A DNA stretch of 64,000 bases. Origin: Incurvaria masculella. Taxonomy: Eukaryota > Arthropoda > Insecta > Lepidoptera > Incurvariidae. The position numbers and the translations under genes are program-made. The stretch lies in assembly GCA_946894095.1 (NCBI GenBank), contig OX335649.1, positions 14,588,001 through 14,652,000 on the forward strand, written 5' to 3'. Below, piece by piece: positions 31,693 to 42,490 of the stretch. Numbering within the stretch: position 1 is the stretch's first letter; every line of letters starts with the position of its first letter. The notes under the pieces are model-generated. The model made no database searches. It had not been told where the DNA came from and saw only the letters and a list, made by a program, of their open reading frames with translations.

Positions 31693-32061
31693 TGTCAGCC
31701 TCAGTAAGCCCAGTGGTGCGACAAGTTGGGTAAACACCTCCGAGCGCGGTTGGGTTCTGGATGGGTGACCATTTTCAATTTGAGGTGGTTCGAATTCCAC
31801 GTAAAACTGAAGGTCCCCTTCATTACTTACTAGGTGGTAGGGTTAATCCCGCCCGGGTTGGTACCATCACATTGGATGAAAAGATGGTCGAAGCGGCAAT
31901 GAAAAATTGTCCGTGTTTTCCATCCAGTTCAATGTAGCCGTGCTCATAAAGGGAAGGTCCTGGCATGGCACCTAATTCCTTCGGGAATGTGGTGTATTGG
32001 GATAACATCATAACGGTAGTTGTGTGGTAAGAGCCATCCATGTCAGGTCGCATAAAAAAAA
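31693..32061 (+). mobile_element. SINE with 5S-like head, nearly complete
   Basis: The head contains GAGCGCGGTTGGGTTCTGGA followed by TGGGTGACC, which resembles the internal control region of 5S rRNA genes (TACTTGGATGGGTGACC). The body is that of the 13644-14049 SINE, with GGGTTGGTACCATCACATTG and GGTCCTGGCATGGCACCTAA, and the copy ends GGTCGCATAAAAAAAATT. Reversed tRNA-like head sequence (GGCGGGGATTTGAAC) follows at 32068 as part of another broken copy. Confidence 0.8.
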
Positions 32062-32358
32062 TTAGCAGGGCGGGGATTTGAACGTATGACCTCATACATC
32101 TATAATATAAAAATGTGTTGGTAAGCGCATAACTCAACAACGCCTGGACCAATTTGGCCAAAGCTTTTTTTTAAATGTTCGTTGAAGTTCAAGGATGGTT
32201 TTTACGGCGAGAAAAATTAGAATTATTGCTGGAAAAACCCTAAAAATAGCCCTTTTCTTTTTCCCATACAAATGATTTGTAACTAAAACGTAGTCAATTT
32301 GAGCTTTATTGCTATGGTATAAAGTTCATATTAAATTACAAGCACTCACAGTTGTCTA
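32062..32358. other. Reversed SINE head remnant, otherwise no gene
   Basis: GGGCGGGGATTTGAACGTAT near 32066 is a reversed B-box. The rest is unique AT-rich sequence. Confidence 0.45.
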
Positions 32359-32486
32359 ACCCCTGTTTTCACCACCTCCAGTTACCTGAAATCCGATAGT
32401 TAACTTTCGGCTACATTGCATATTTGTATGATGTAACCGAAAGATAACTTTGGGATTTTTGTAGCTGGAGGTGGTGGAACCGGGCG
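32359..32486. repeat. Foldback MITE with CACCACCTCCAG arms
   Basis: Inverted arms of about 57 bp (32359-32416 with 32430-32486), roughly four fifths identical, around a 13-nt loop. Both arms contain CACCACCTCCAG-like and AGTTAACTTTCGG-like sequence. Non-coding. Confidence 0.75.
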
Positions 32487-32765
32487 TAAGTAATGTAGGT
32501 GTGTTCCTAACGTCAAAGATCATATCTATCAAAACAATGTGCGTGTGTGCGTTGGAGCACAGAATACATAGTTGGAGGAGTTTAATGTCGCGTTCCGAAA
32601 CTCGCGTTTCTACTACTACCCGGGAATTAGGATTGGCTAAATATAATTCAGTTCCGCTTACGCTAAGATGTGGCTGTCATACAAACTGCAATGCTATGCA
32701 CGGCTCGGCGGGAGGGCGGCGGCTGGAGGGGGGGGGGGGGGGCGGCGGCAGCGCTTATTTTTACT

Positions 32766-32865
32766 AATTGTACCGAAGTACAGCTTGGTATTTCCCGCAA
32801 CTTTAGGACTACTTGGCATCACGCTAAATCGCCGGAGGTGGGACCAATAGAATAAAATCCTTGAG
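32766..32865 (+). repeat. SINE-like body, second type, copy 1
   Basis: CCGAAGTACAGCTTGGTATT, GACTACTTGGCATCACGCTA and AATCGCCGGAGGTGGGACCA are shared with 47160-47250. In the second copy a tRNA-like head precedes this body. Here a G-rich run (32729-32745) precedes it instead. Confidence 0.65.
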
Positions 32866-33179
32866 AACCAATTACTCGATTTAGATGCGGATTGTATCTA
32901 CGTCTAGCCTGATTCTACTAAAAACTTATAGGCTACATAATATAACGCTTCATTACCAGAAGGGTGAGTAGTGAGTGTTAAAGTCTTATAACTTGCGAAC
33001 CACTTACCTGATTTATGTGCGTATTTTATCAATGCTGTGGGTTGAAGTCCACGCAAAACTTACCTACGTTACACGTTACTTACTAGGTAAGCAATTTAGC
33101 AGTGGAAGTGAAGAAAGGTTCTGGCGGCAAATGTTTTTTTTTTTAATAACCACCAAATGTCAACGAAGCTCTAAATGGG
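32866..33179. other. No gene seen
   Basis: Sequence between two repeat copies with no frame of note. 33020-33080 (GTGGGTTGAAGTCCACGCAA AACTTACC) resembles a worn piece of the 5S-headed SINE. Confidence 0.35.
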
Positions 33180-33367
33180 AATTATTGGATGTTTCTCATT
33201 AAATCATGCTAAATCGGCGCGAACGATCTTGATTAAATTTGGTAGATGGATACATTGTCCTGAACCAGTTTGATCCTATTTTGGACCAGTCGCCCACATG
33301 GCTACTCTTTATCCATGAGATAATTTAGCCGAAACTAACCCGATCGGAGCCGGGTACCACAGCTAGT
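33180..33367 (-). repeat. Interspersed repeat of the GGCTCCGCTCGGGT family
   Basis: Begins ATTATTGGATGTTTCTCATT and ends GATCGGAGCCGGGTACCACA followed by GCTAG. It lies a short distance after the second-type SINE body, the same order as at 47053-47491. Confidence 0.75.
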
Positions 33368-33941
33368 ATATAAATATTCTTGTAAAGTAATTTCCTAGTC
33401 TAAATAAAATACTCTGGTCCGCATGCCCGGAATGCATATTCCCACCTGCGCCGTGACGTTTAATGAAACCCGGCCACGTGTGAACCGGCGCGGAGAGAAC
33501 CGCAGTTTTTGCGAGTTTTTCTTGGCGGGGAGGATGTTTAGTATAACTTTTTAATTGTCGCGCGGGCTCCCAAATTGCTTCCGTAGCAGCGCGAGCTGGC
33601 ATTTACTCGGTTTTTTTTTTAATTAAACACATTATAAATTATTTTTATCGTGTTAACATTTATTCAAATATAAACTCGTACATCCTATTAAATCCGTGAG
33701 TAGACAGGTTTTATTTGTAAAAAATCGCCGAAATTAAGAAATGAGAATAAGTATCGCTCTTTATAGATTAACATGTATAAGCTTTCTGAAAAGAAAAAAA
33801 ACTTTGTACCAGAAAAATGTCGGAATCATGCGAAGTAATGTTTTGGAAAGATGTTTTAATTTGTATTATTTGTATTTAGGTGAAGACTGAGTTCTTGTGG
33901 TCAGATCATTCCAATTGAATGTCAGATTGGCCGCCATTTTT
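33368..33941. other. No gene; GC-rich unique block 33400-33605
   Basis: 33400-33605 is GC-rich with GCCACGTGTGAACCGGCGCG and few AT tracts, unlike its surroundings, and has no coding signature on the plus strand. It may be conserved non-coding DNA. Confidence 0.35.
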
Positions 33942-34250
33942 AACCGACTTCAAAAAAGGAGGAGGTTATCAATTGTCTGTATGTTTTTTTTTGTTTTTTT
34001 GTTTTTCATGTTTGTTACCTCATAACTTTTGCCTGGGTGAACCGATTTTGATAATTATTTTTTTAAATGAAAGCTAGTGCTTCCCAAGTAGTCCCATTTT
34101 AATTTGGTTAAGTTCTGACAATGATATCCATGAGAAAATAATTGCCATTTTTGTAGTTATGATTTTTGTAATTTTTTGAGTCAGTGTCAGCCAAGGTAGG
34201 CAAGGTTCTCTTTTGCTTTTTCTGCTTTTTCTTTGAAGTCCGTTATTTTT
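33942..34250. repeat. Moth interspersed repeat (ACCGACTTCAAAAAAGG family)
   Basis: Starts AACCGACTTCAAAAAAGGAG and contains TTACCTCATAACTTTTGCCT and GGTGAACCGATTTTGATAAT. It ends in TTTGAAGTCCGTT, an imperfect inverted match to the start. I recall this family as abundant in moths. Its class is uncertain. Confidence 0.7.
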
Positions 34251-35091
34251 TTTGTTCATTTTTTTTTTATAATTATGTTAGTCGATAAATGCGCTCCAAA
34301 TCCAAATTGTACATCCAAATCTTATTCTGTGTCCATAAAAACCCTTAGATAGAGTGCCACAGACAAACAAAAAAAGATAAAGTGCCACATAGCTCTTTTT
34401 GCGCGGGATCAACTTCGGAACTAAACGGTCGCTATCCTGAACGTTCATCTTCGCGGTACGGGAATGTGGTGCCATTATAACAATGCTTATTCATTTTAAG
34501 CTGAGGGTATTTTTTTGTTAAGTAAATTTTAGTTTGTGAAGAAATGTGTGTGGTTTAGGTTAGCCATACATACTTTCACGCCGTTTTCCCGGAAGGGTAG
34601 TAGTAGTAGTGGTTTGATACCATCGCGTGTTGTACTCGGAAACTCCTTGTTAGATTATAACGAAATAAAAAAATACTGTAGAAATTCTTATCTAAATTGG
34701 ATGGCCAAAAAATATCATTTGACAGAGTTATAACCTCCGGGATTGACGTTGGGGTTTATTTTCTTCGTAGAATTCAAGAAAACCAAACTAGCGTTAGCAA
34801 GTAACCCGACTTCTGCAACCCCTATATTTTTAATCAAAATGATGAAATATCAAATTTAGTTATATTTTGAATAATATTATTTACCTAAAATGGTAATTAT
34901 CATTTCCTTAATTTTTTTGTTACAGCAGGCTGTAAATATTTTCCCGATCAATGGGGGATTTTTTTTTTCATTAGTTAACTCTTAAAAGCTAGTGGTGACC
35001 TCAGCCAGGCGCAAAATAACATATGTGGGACTCTACGAACGTATTCGGTGTAATAACTAAAATGGCTGATTTTATTTAAAATCTGACAGCT
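34251..35091. other. No gene seen
   Basis: AT-rich sequence. No frame, RNA or repeat shared within the window is recognisable. Confidence 0.35.
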
Positions 35092-35215
35092 GTTTTTTTT
35101 TTATGCGATCTGACATGGATGGCTAATACCACAGAAACACCGTTGTGGGGCGGGGATTTGAATCAAGAACTCTGGAAAGGAAGGCATATTCACCCACCAC
35201 TGAACTACGAGCCGT
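35092..35215 (-). repeat. SINE, internally deleted (head plus tail)
   Basis: The tail TTTTTTATGCGATCTGACAT joins after about 65 bp to the tRNA-like head (GGGGCGGGGATTTGAATC ... ACTACGAGCCG). Nearly the whole body is missing. Confidence 0.75.
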
Positions 35216-36317
35216 TTGTAGATTGCCACGCGATTGTCCCTTGATGTGTTCAGAAATCGAATTTGAAAGGATTCGGTACAGTAATTAAATAGCTCAAAAT
35301 AGCGACCATTATATGAAAATCATATTATATAACGATAAGGATGTCTTTTGTATGTATTTATTAAGCGTATTAGTAAAATAAGTTTAAAAGTTCAAAATGG
35401 AGGCTATTTATTCCAAATCTTACATGATACATGTATTCGCGGCTTTTTGTTCAAACATTTGATGACGGAACTTAAAGTGATCAATCTCTGACATACCCTA
35501 TCTCTTCTTTTTTTATTATGGCAAAGAAAATATGCAGGCAATAAAAACTTTTAAATTTTACAAAAGGTTTGCTGTACTATGAAGCGAACGTATTTTCTCA
35601 AAACACCGATGCGCTATGTACTACTGTCGCGCCGGCAATTCAGCTCTAATGTGTTTTGCTTTGTCTTTCTGCCTATCCTAAAAGAATGAAATGAAAAAAA
35701 AATATAAACTTCGAGAAAAGTGACATAAAATATTTTATGCGAATGAACGAAAAATGATTCTTTATTTATTCCCGACCTCGCAATAAGGCATGGAAGGGCT
35801 GAAAAAAAGAAAAGGATTATATTTTCATAATATTTCCATTCCGTTCGGCGTGGATATGAATGCAGGCGGGCGGACACCACGACATCTGGCGATCGGAGGC
35901 AAAAAACAATACAAAGTGGCGGGCGGATTGGCTCCGAGCGAGCCTGGGCGGTCCGCCCGCCCTATCACGCAACACACGTAGCGGGTACTGTTATATGCAC
36001 GCATACACATACATTCACTATATATCTGTTGAATACATACTGCTTACAGCAAATGTGTTATTGTTTGAATAAAGTTTTCGCCTTTGTCCCTGAGATAGGC
36101 TTATGAAATATAAATTAAGCACGCAATTGTGTGCAAGCGAAGCGCAAACTAAAATAATAAATTGAAATGGAAAACGTTGTATGGTAATAATGTTTAGGAC
36201 TGAAATATTACAACGATAAAGTGAAACATTACGTTTTAACCCGATCGAAAAATTCACCGTGCGTTACAAATTATCTTATTTGCCCGCCTCAAACAATTCA
36301 AACATCCAAATTCCGAC
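35216..36317. other. No gene; short GC-rich stretch 35855-35985
   Basis: 35855-35985 is GC-rich (GGCGGGCGGATTGGCTCC and neighbours) but open frames on both strands overlap and show no domain. The rest is AT-rich. Confidence 0.35.
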
Positions 36318-36582
36318 ATGCACCACCCTTTCCGAGTGCGATAAGTGCATTTCGTCACGAATGCGAGCTGCTCCATGGTTCGGAATCCATGTAAAACTGT
36401 AGGTCCCCTTCCCCTACTAGGTGATAGGGTTTAAGCCCGCCCGGGTTTGTACCATTGCATTGGATGAAAGGGAAGGTCCTGGCATGGCACCTAATTCCTT
36501 TTAAAATTTGGTGTAATGGGCTAATATCATAACGGTAGTTGTGTGGTATTTTAGCCATCCATGCCAGGTCGCATAAAAAAAA
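36318..36582 (+). repeat. SINE copy, head missing, internal deletion
   Basis: Begins with CATGCACCACC just after the head region, shares TCGTCACGAATGCGAGCTGC and TCCCCTTCCCCTACTAGGTG with 13644-14049 (reversed), lacks about 70 bp in the middle and ends GGTCGCATAAAAAAAA. Confidence 0.8.
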
Positions 36583-36727
36583 CTCCGCATACTTTCCTCA
36601 AGGAGCGCATTTATGCTTAATTCGTGCCTCTTCTGCCACACCAAAGTCTCGCTTCCATACATAATTGTAAGCACCAGTACATAGTTATGAATCGCCATCC
36701 GAGCTGCAGGCGTAATCGACCGGCTTT

Positions 36728-37215
36728 TGTAACGTAGCGCGACGTCACGGCTACGTCACAAGCACAGGGGCAGCGCAGCGGCGCATGGAGCGCCGAGGAG
36801 CGGCCTGCGGCGCGGGGCGAGGCGGCCGTGCGAGGCAGCAGTCCACACTACAGCGCGCGCCAATATAAAACACCGCCCGCCATACAGTCAGTTCAAAGCA
36901 GCTCCCGGCACTGAAAACATTTCCCCCTCCAGGTCGCTTGGTGGCCCTCAGTGGTCCCCACCTGGAATCCCTATCCGCATACCGTTCCGTCCTGTCCTGG
37001 TCGATTGGTGGCTCTCAGCGGACCCCGCTTGGAATCCTCACCGTCCAACCCTAGTTCACATCCTGGATCTCACCTATACCTTTTCCTAGATCTCACCTAT
37101 ACCGCAGCGAATAGGTAGGTAGGGTTAGGACTAGCCTTAAGTGATATCCCGATGGAAATAACAGAGCTATCCATCCGGCTGGCACAGAATACTGGCCACC
37201 AGGTAGCTCCGTTAC
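36728..37215 (+). repeat. Ty3/Gypsy LTR with 67-bp minisatellite (2 units)
   Basis: The LTR starts TGTAACG (36728) and ends CGTTACA (37215), a perfect 7-bp inverted repeat, and is followed by the primer-binding site TGGCGCCTGAAC (37217). Its first part is very GC-rich and contains a TATAAAA box (36865 region). Two 67-bp units (36931-36997 and 36998 onward) with GGTCGCTTGGTGGCCCTCAG form a minisatellite that is expanded at 39661-39994. Confidence 0.82.
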
Positions 37216-37216
37216 A

Positions 37217-38440
37217 TTGGCGCCTGAACTAAAAGAATAAAGTGGCAGAAATACATAACATGAGAAAGGAAGAGCTCATGGAAAAAACATTAGGCCTTCC
37301 ATTACCATTAGGACCACGGCTCCTGAGAGAAAGCGAGCTTAATACCGGTAACTCCGGAAACGGGAGGCGAAAGTGTGCAGAAGATGAATAATATCCTCGA
37401 TTCCGTACGTAAATGGAATATAAATTTCGATGGAACCAGAAGTGCAGTATAATTCCTGGAAAGGATAACCGAGCTATGGGAGGGGTAAAGCAAAAATGCA
37501 AGTTTTGTAAAAAAGAACTAAAATATCTGGGCCGTGTTGTAAATCGAGCTGGAAATCAAACAGATCCGGATAATGTGGAGGCAATATTGAATATTGCCTC
37601 CACATTATTGAATATAAAGTATTAAAGAACTCAGAAGAATACTCGGAATTACATCTTGGTACAAAATGTTCATACCTGAGTACGCACAGATTATGATCCT
37701 GTTAATAAAATTGTTCTAGAAGGAAAATACAAATAAACAAAACAAAATAATAAATTGGACAAGTAAAAAAAATTAGGCGTTACAGCGCCTAAAATAAATA
37801 CTTACTAGTGCACCAGTTTTAAGATGTCCTATCTTCGAAAAACATTTTAAACTCCAGAGTGATGCAAACAACGAAGGAATTGGAATTGCACTCACACATA
37901 ATTTCCGATAAACGAACACGGTTTACCAGCAGAGTGTTCACAAGTACGCTAAAAGTATATGGAATAAACCACCGACCGACACCAGTATATTCACCCCAAA
38001 CAAATCCCACAGAAAGAGCGAACTAAACATTAGAAACGATGATAAGATGTTATATCGAAGAAAACCAAAAGAAACCATTCCGTACAGGAATCCATAAAAT
38101 TTCTGATGACTGGTAGAGAATTTAGAAGACCAAGGGACGAAAATGAATTGCCCACCCGAGTGTCGCAAACAACCAAGTCCTGGCCGAACTCTACAAAATG
38201 GTATGAATTCACCAAAATAATGCCTACGATCAACAAAAAAAAAAAAAAATACGACGAAAAGAGGAGACATTGGGTAGCAACAATTGAGGAAAAAGTGCTT
38301 TAAAGAATTATCTCCTGTCGTACTCAGCCAACAACTTCGCTGCCAAATTGGCACCAAAATATGACGGACCATATCAGATAATGGCAATACTATCTGGGTC
38401 CGTCTATTAATTGCAAATTAAAAAGGAGGAGAGTGCGGGT
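37217..38440 (+). pseudogene. Ty3/Gypsy pol relic (RT, RNase H, integrase pieces)
   Basis: The interior begins with the primer-binding site and has lost gag, protease and the catalytic part of RT. KCKFCKKELKYLGRVVNRAG and DPDNVEAI (37480-37585) are the RT thumb region. After a frameshift, IKELRRILGITSWYKMFIPE (about 37616-37676) follows. LTSAPVLRC and LQSDANNEGIGIALTHNF (37803-37908) are RNase H. FTSRVFTSTL, YGINHRPTPVYSPQTNPTER (37925-38020) is the integrase core end, with a stop soon after. NYLLSYSANNFAAKLAPKYD and GPYQI (38307-38380) is the integrase C-terminal part. Several stops and frameshifts make it non-functional. The order of pieces fits Ty3/Gypsy. Confidence 0.82.
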
Positions 38441-38732
38441 ACAAATAAAAGATTTAAAAAAAATCGTAGAAACTGATTGAAAAGCATGGCATAAATAATT
38501 GTTATACAAACCACACAACACCGATCCAGGCTTTTGTTTATATTATGTTTCGTCAACCTAAAAAACCGGCCCTGACAACAAAAGGGAAGTGGAGGAAAAT
38601 AGTGGAGTTTTTTAAGGAGTGTAGGAACGTAAGTCCAATAAGCCAACTCCCGGTAAGCGACAACGAAATATTGGAAATTAACTTGGACCTCGAAACCCAT
38701 GAGTTTGTCGAAGCAGTGACAAAAAATCACAC
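38441..38732. other. Unassigned interior of the Gypsy relic
   Basis: A 63-codon open frame at 38545-38736 (GKWRKIVEFF, EINLDLETHEF) has no recognised domain. It could be a remnant of an extra gypsy frame or chance. Confidence 0.35.
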
Positions 38733-38975
38733 TTAAGGTGGCCCAACCCGGCGGCCCTAACTCATTCGCGGGCACGGTACAAAACCGTGCTGTTACGCTC
38801 TGGGACCTTCTCTGTTTCAAAGAATAAGACAGGCTCCGTTATGAGGAAGATGCAACATGTCCACAAAAAAGACAATGTGCATAGTGTATGATTTGGTAAG
38901 ATTTACGAAAATTTTAATTTCAAAAGGACTTATAGCTAAAAGTAAACCACGACCGCTGTAGTAAAAAACTACTTA
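38733..38975. mobile_element. TTAA MITE, one-ended second copy
   Basis: Starts TTAAGGTGGCCCAACCCGGC and matches the reverse complement of 22360-22601 closely, including TGCATAGTGTATGATTTGGT. The other terminal repeat is missing, so the copy is truncated. Confidence 0.8.
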
Positions 38976-39659
38976 ACCTTTCACACTTTATATGAACAAA
39001 TATTTTCATCCCACAATAACAGTTCATCGTAAACGACAATTTGCGGCTACCGATAAACACAGAATGCGATTGCCTAACTTTTAACCGCAGTGATGTTGAG
39101 CAACCGTAAAAGTTTTCGTCGATCTATCGTGACTGACCTTGAGATGGAGTCCCGGCGAGTGCTATCGAGTGGCGGAGAGAGTCAAAGTTTGATGTCTTTA
39201 CACAATATTCATAAAACAAAAACACGCTTGTGTTTATTGCACGCCAACTAGACTCAAATAGCACTGCAATCATAATGGTTGATTAGATATTGTGCATTTT
39301 TCGATTGTAAATATACTACTACTCGGAACAATATTTATTTAATATTCACATTTTCCATTAAGCAAAATGGTGGAGAAGATGTCAACAGTTTATCGTTTAA
39401 CACATTAAACCACTCTTTCAATCACAAAACCCTATAAAGCACTGAAAAATCATAAAAACCTTGAATTTTACTTACCTAGCAATAGGGTTCGACACAACTG
39501 TTGTAATAGCAGCAAAGATGTTAAAATTATCTGTCAAAAGCAAACGTTAAAAGTTACGCGATCGCAACTCTCGCAAACCGAGCATCGGCGATCGCATTCG
39601 ATGGTTAGGTGTCAAATTTCGGTCGTTGCTAGCGGTAACGCTGTTCGGCAATAAGGCCG
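38976..39659. other. No gene seen
   Basis: Sequence between the MITE fragment and the LTR-like minisatellite. It is probably part of the old Gypsy insertion or its flank. No domain is visible. Confidence 0.35.
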
Positions 39660-40108
39660 CAGGTCGCTTAGTGGCTCTCAGTGGTCCCCGTCTGGAATCC
39701 CTATCCGCATACCGTTTTCTCCTGTCCAGGTCGATTGGTGGCTCTGAGTGGTCCCCGCCTGGAATCCCTATCTGCATACCGTCTCTCCTGTCCAGGTCGA
39801 TTGGTGACTCTCAGTGGTCCCCGCCTGGAATCCCTATCCGTATACCGTTCCCTCCTATCCAGGTCGATTGGTGGCTGTCAGTGGTCCCCGCCTGGAATCC
39901 CTATGCGTATACTGCTCCGTCCTGTCTCGGTCGATTGATAGCTTTCAGTGGTCCCCGCCTGGAATCCTCACCGTCCAACCCTTGTTCACATCCTGGATAA
40001 CCTTTCCTTACCGCAGCGAATAGGTAGGTAGGGTTAGGACTAGCCTTTCCCATAGGAAATAACAGAGCTATCCATTCGGCTGGCACAGAATACTGGCCAG
40101 CTCCGTTA
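39660..40108 (+). repeat. LTR-like end of Gypsy relic with expanded 67-bp minisatellite (5 units)
   Basis: Units start at 39661, 39728, 39794, 39861 and 39928, giving a period of 66-67 bp with CAGTGGTCCCCGCCTGGAAT in nearly every unit. The sequence after the array (TCACCGTCCAACCC ... GCACAGAATACTGGCC ... CTCCGTTA) matches the 3' part of the LTR at 36728-37215. Its upstream part does not, so this is a variant or partial second LTR. Because 67 is not a multiple of three, all three frames are open across the array by chance. Confidence 0.8.
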
Positions 40109-41017
40109 ATAACGGCATTAATTGCGCCGTTTACTAGGCTTGAATTTGCATTGTCTATGCCATGCCATTACCATCCTTATAGATCCGTAGACGTCAGAAT
40201 TAATCCCTGACTTTGCTGTTAACCCGGTGAACAAAAAACAATTCTGCTAACAATCTGAATAATTTTATAATTGTAACAATAAAAAAATGTATTTGTACAA
40301 TATATGAGAAGCAGAAAAATTTGACTGCCAAAGTCTCCGGAATAGGGTAAAGAGAGGGGTCATAAAAAAACTCGGAGTGTTAGATTACCCTGGTAAACGC
40401 TCGGATCTTGGTGGATACGTTCTTCTAGACCGTTCTTTTATTCGCTTTTGTCACCGAATAGAATTAGATATTTTTTAATTCCTGTAAACGGTCGAGTTCG
40501 CGCGAGCGAGACCTCGCTCCCACTCGTCGGCGCCGTATCTTAGGGCACCGCCGCGCGGTACCGCGTCATCGCGAGATAATTTCGTTTTAGTTTAGAGCTC
40601 TCCGAATCGTTTTGTGGAGTGGAAAATGAAATTTCCACTTTATGACGACATTTGCGTCGGGTTTATGATGCGCGCTCTCCCCACACTCGGCATCTCCGTG
40701 CCCGCTGCCGTTCTCCGTCGACTCGTGAGGCGGCGTGATGGTATGAATGCAATGCTCAATTTCGAGACTACAGGTTGCGTCTTCTCTGAATGATATATGA
40801 TGCAGTCAAGATATTTTTTCGTACTAAGCAGGTACGTCGCTCCAAGGAATATGATATGTATGTATAATCGGCCGTGAAACAAGGACACATTAATTAAAGA
40901 AAGAGCCCAGCAAAAATAACTACTTTACGAATATAATGCAAGGCTGGACACGAACCAGCAAAACATATCATTCGCGGGTATTCCGTCTACCAATTTAGCC
41001 TTAGATTCCTTGCATCC
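40109..41017. other. No gene; GC-rich unique block 40480-40740
   Basis: 40480-40740 is CpG-rich and contains two TTTATGA strings 23 bp apart (40639-40645 and 40662-40668), a core favoured by Caudal/Abd-B type homeodomains. There is no convincing frame. An enhancer is possible but unproven. Confidence 0.35.
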
Positions 41018-41150
41018 ATCGTATTGAATGAATCATCGAAGGTCGAAGCGGCATTGAAAATAGTACGCGTTTTCCATCCAGTCCAATATTACCGTGCAAT
41101 TCAAAGAAGGTCCTGGCATGTCACTTAATACCAAGATATATTTTTGGGCT
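41018..41150 (+). repeat. SINE fragment, diverged
   Basis: GGTCGAAGCGGCATTGAAAA, GTTTTCCATCCAGTCCAATA and GGTCCTGGCATGTCACTTAA match the SINE body. Confidence 0.75.
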
Positions 41151-42355
41151 GAGAGCCCGATGCCCAATTTTATCAAAAATAACTTATTAAATGTACTTGG
41201 AATAAAAAAGGTGAATTTGATCCTGGTTCATTCATTAAATAAACACATATAATAAACAAAAAGTAACAATACATTCTGGACCTTCTAATTTTGAATTTTT
41301 TTACCTTATCTGTACCTAAATTAAGTAAAATAATGTATATTTAAGCTTACACGTATCATATGCTTAGTTCCGAAATACCTCTGACTAATTTTTCCGACAA
41401 AGACGACTTTACCGAAATGAGAAAGGAAACTGGGCGGGATTCAACCTACCACCTAGTTCGAATCACGAACGACAACACCGTTGAGACTTGCGCGTGAAGA
41501 AATGCGGTGGTCCCGATAGTTTTTTAAGTACCGAAGCCCACCCAGAACAAGTGCATAAGTTTACACATCATAAAAATATAAAAAAATCAATTCATGTTAG
41601 TCAATCTAAGAATAAGTGTAGCGGACCAAACTGAAATAGCCGGGTTGTGTGATAATATTATATTTGGGAAAGTATTCGACAGTAATTGAAGAAAAGGAAT
41701 ATTCAAAATAAAAAAGAACTCTTCGCGAGCCTCGTCAAAACACTCTTCCTAAAAACAGCTCAAAATTTCCCCAACGAACTCATCTGAACCCTTATAACAA
41801 GTCGACCCATTCACTAATTGGACGAAACTTGAATCTCTTTCGAGCAGCGCCTACGATTCGGACCCCAATATCCTTGCCGACATTAGGCGCTTCAATAAGA
41901 CGACGGAGACGGAACTCGACGGGCGGAGCCGGATGATGCGTGTTCCCTTCCGCTCATTACACTTCCGGCAGCGCCTCATTTGTTAAATGACGTGTTTGGA
42001 GGCAGTGCGGGTGAGCAGGGGGCTCACGGCTCAACCCCGCCAGCCCACGGAATTCCCGAGGGCTGAGACAGGACAGCGCGAGGACACGCAAAAATGAAGT
42101 ATTGTATTTTCATTATGCGTTACTATAAGCGTGGAGTGCACAATCTCTGCTTAGTGAGTTAAAGTTAAGTTAAAATATATCCGTCCTTATTTTTCGCGTG
42201 AAGAAGAAAGAAGAGAGATCTATAATAAAAATAACGATAATAAAAAAAATGATTGTGCACTAATATCCGGCTTTTAACGAGAAAATAACCTTTATTTTCT
42301 CGTTGCCTGTTTGCGACGAATGTCCGAACCAAAAGTGTTTTGATTATTTTCGAAA
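41151..42355. other. No gene; GC-rich block 41850-42090
   Basis: 41850-42090 is GC-rich and unique. It lacks a coding signature. The rest is AT-rich. Confidence 0.35.
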
Positions 42356-42490
42356 ACTGCGGGGTTACTATGGTACATAACTCGTCAGGTGAATAGCAGG
42401 TGAAGAGGCAAAAGAGTGATTAAATCTGACGTTTTGTTGCATTTCGAATCATATCACAGGTGATGTTTTGCGTTACAAATAATATTAACT
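42356..42490 (+). repeat. MITE-like repeat (GGGGTTACYATGGTA family), fragment
   Basis: GCGGGGTTACTATGGTACAT, AACTCGTCAGGTGAATAGC and GATTAAATCTGACGTTTTG match 58421-58606. The far end is missing. Confidence 0.65.

Noticed and set aside
31735..31790. 5S rRNA gene
   Set aside because: Only the box C-like part resembles 5S. The rest is SINE sequence and the copy is repeated at 56757.
37938..38387. 149-codon minus-strand frame with hydrophobic stretches
   Set aside because: It is antisense to the Gypsy integrase relic on the plus strand, whose motifs are recognisable.
39626..40023. Proline/serine-rich repeat proteins in three frames
   Set aside because: They are translations of a 67-bp minisatellite in an LTR-like sequence. 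A period not divisible by three makes all frames look repetitive.
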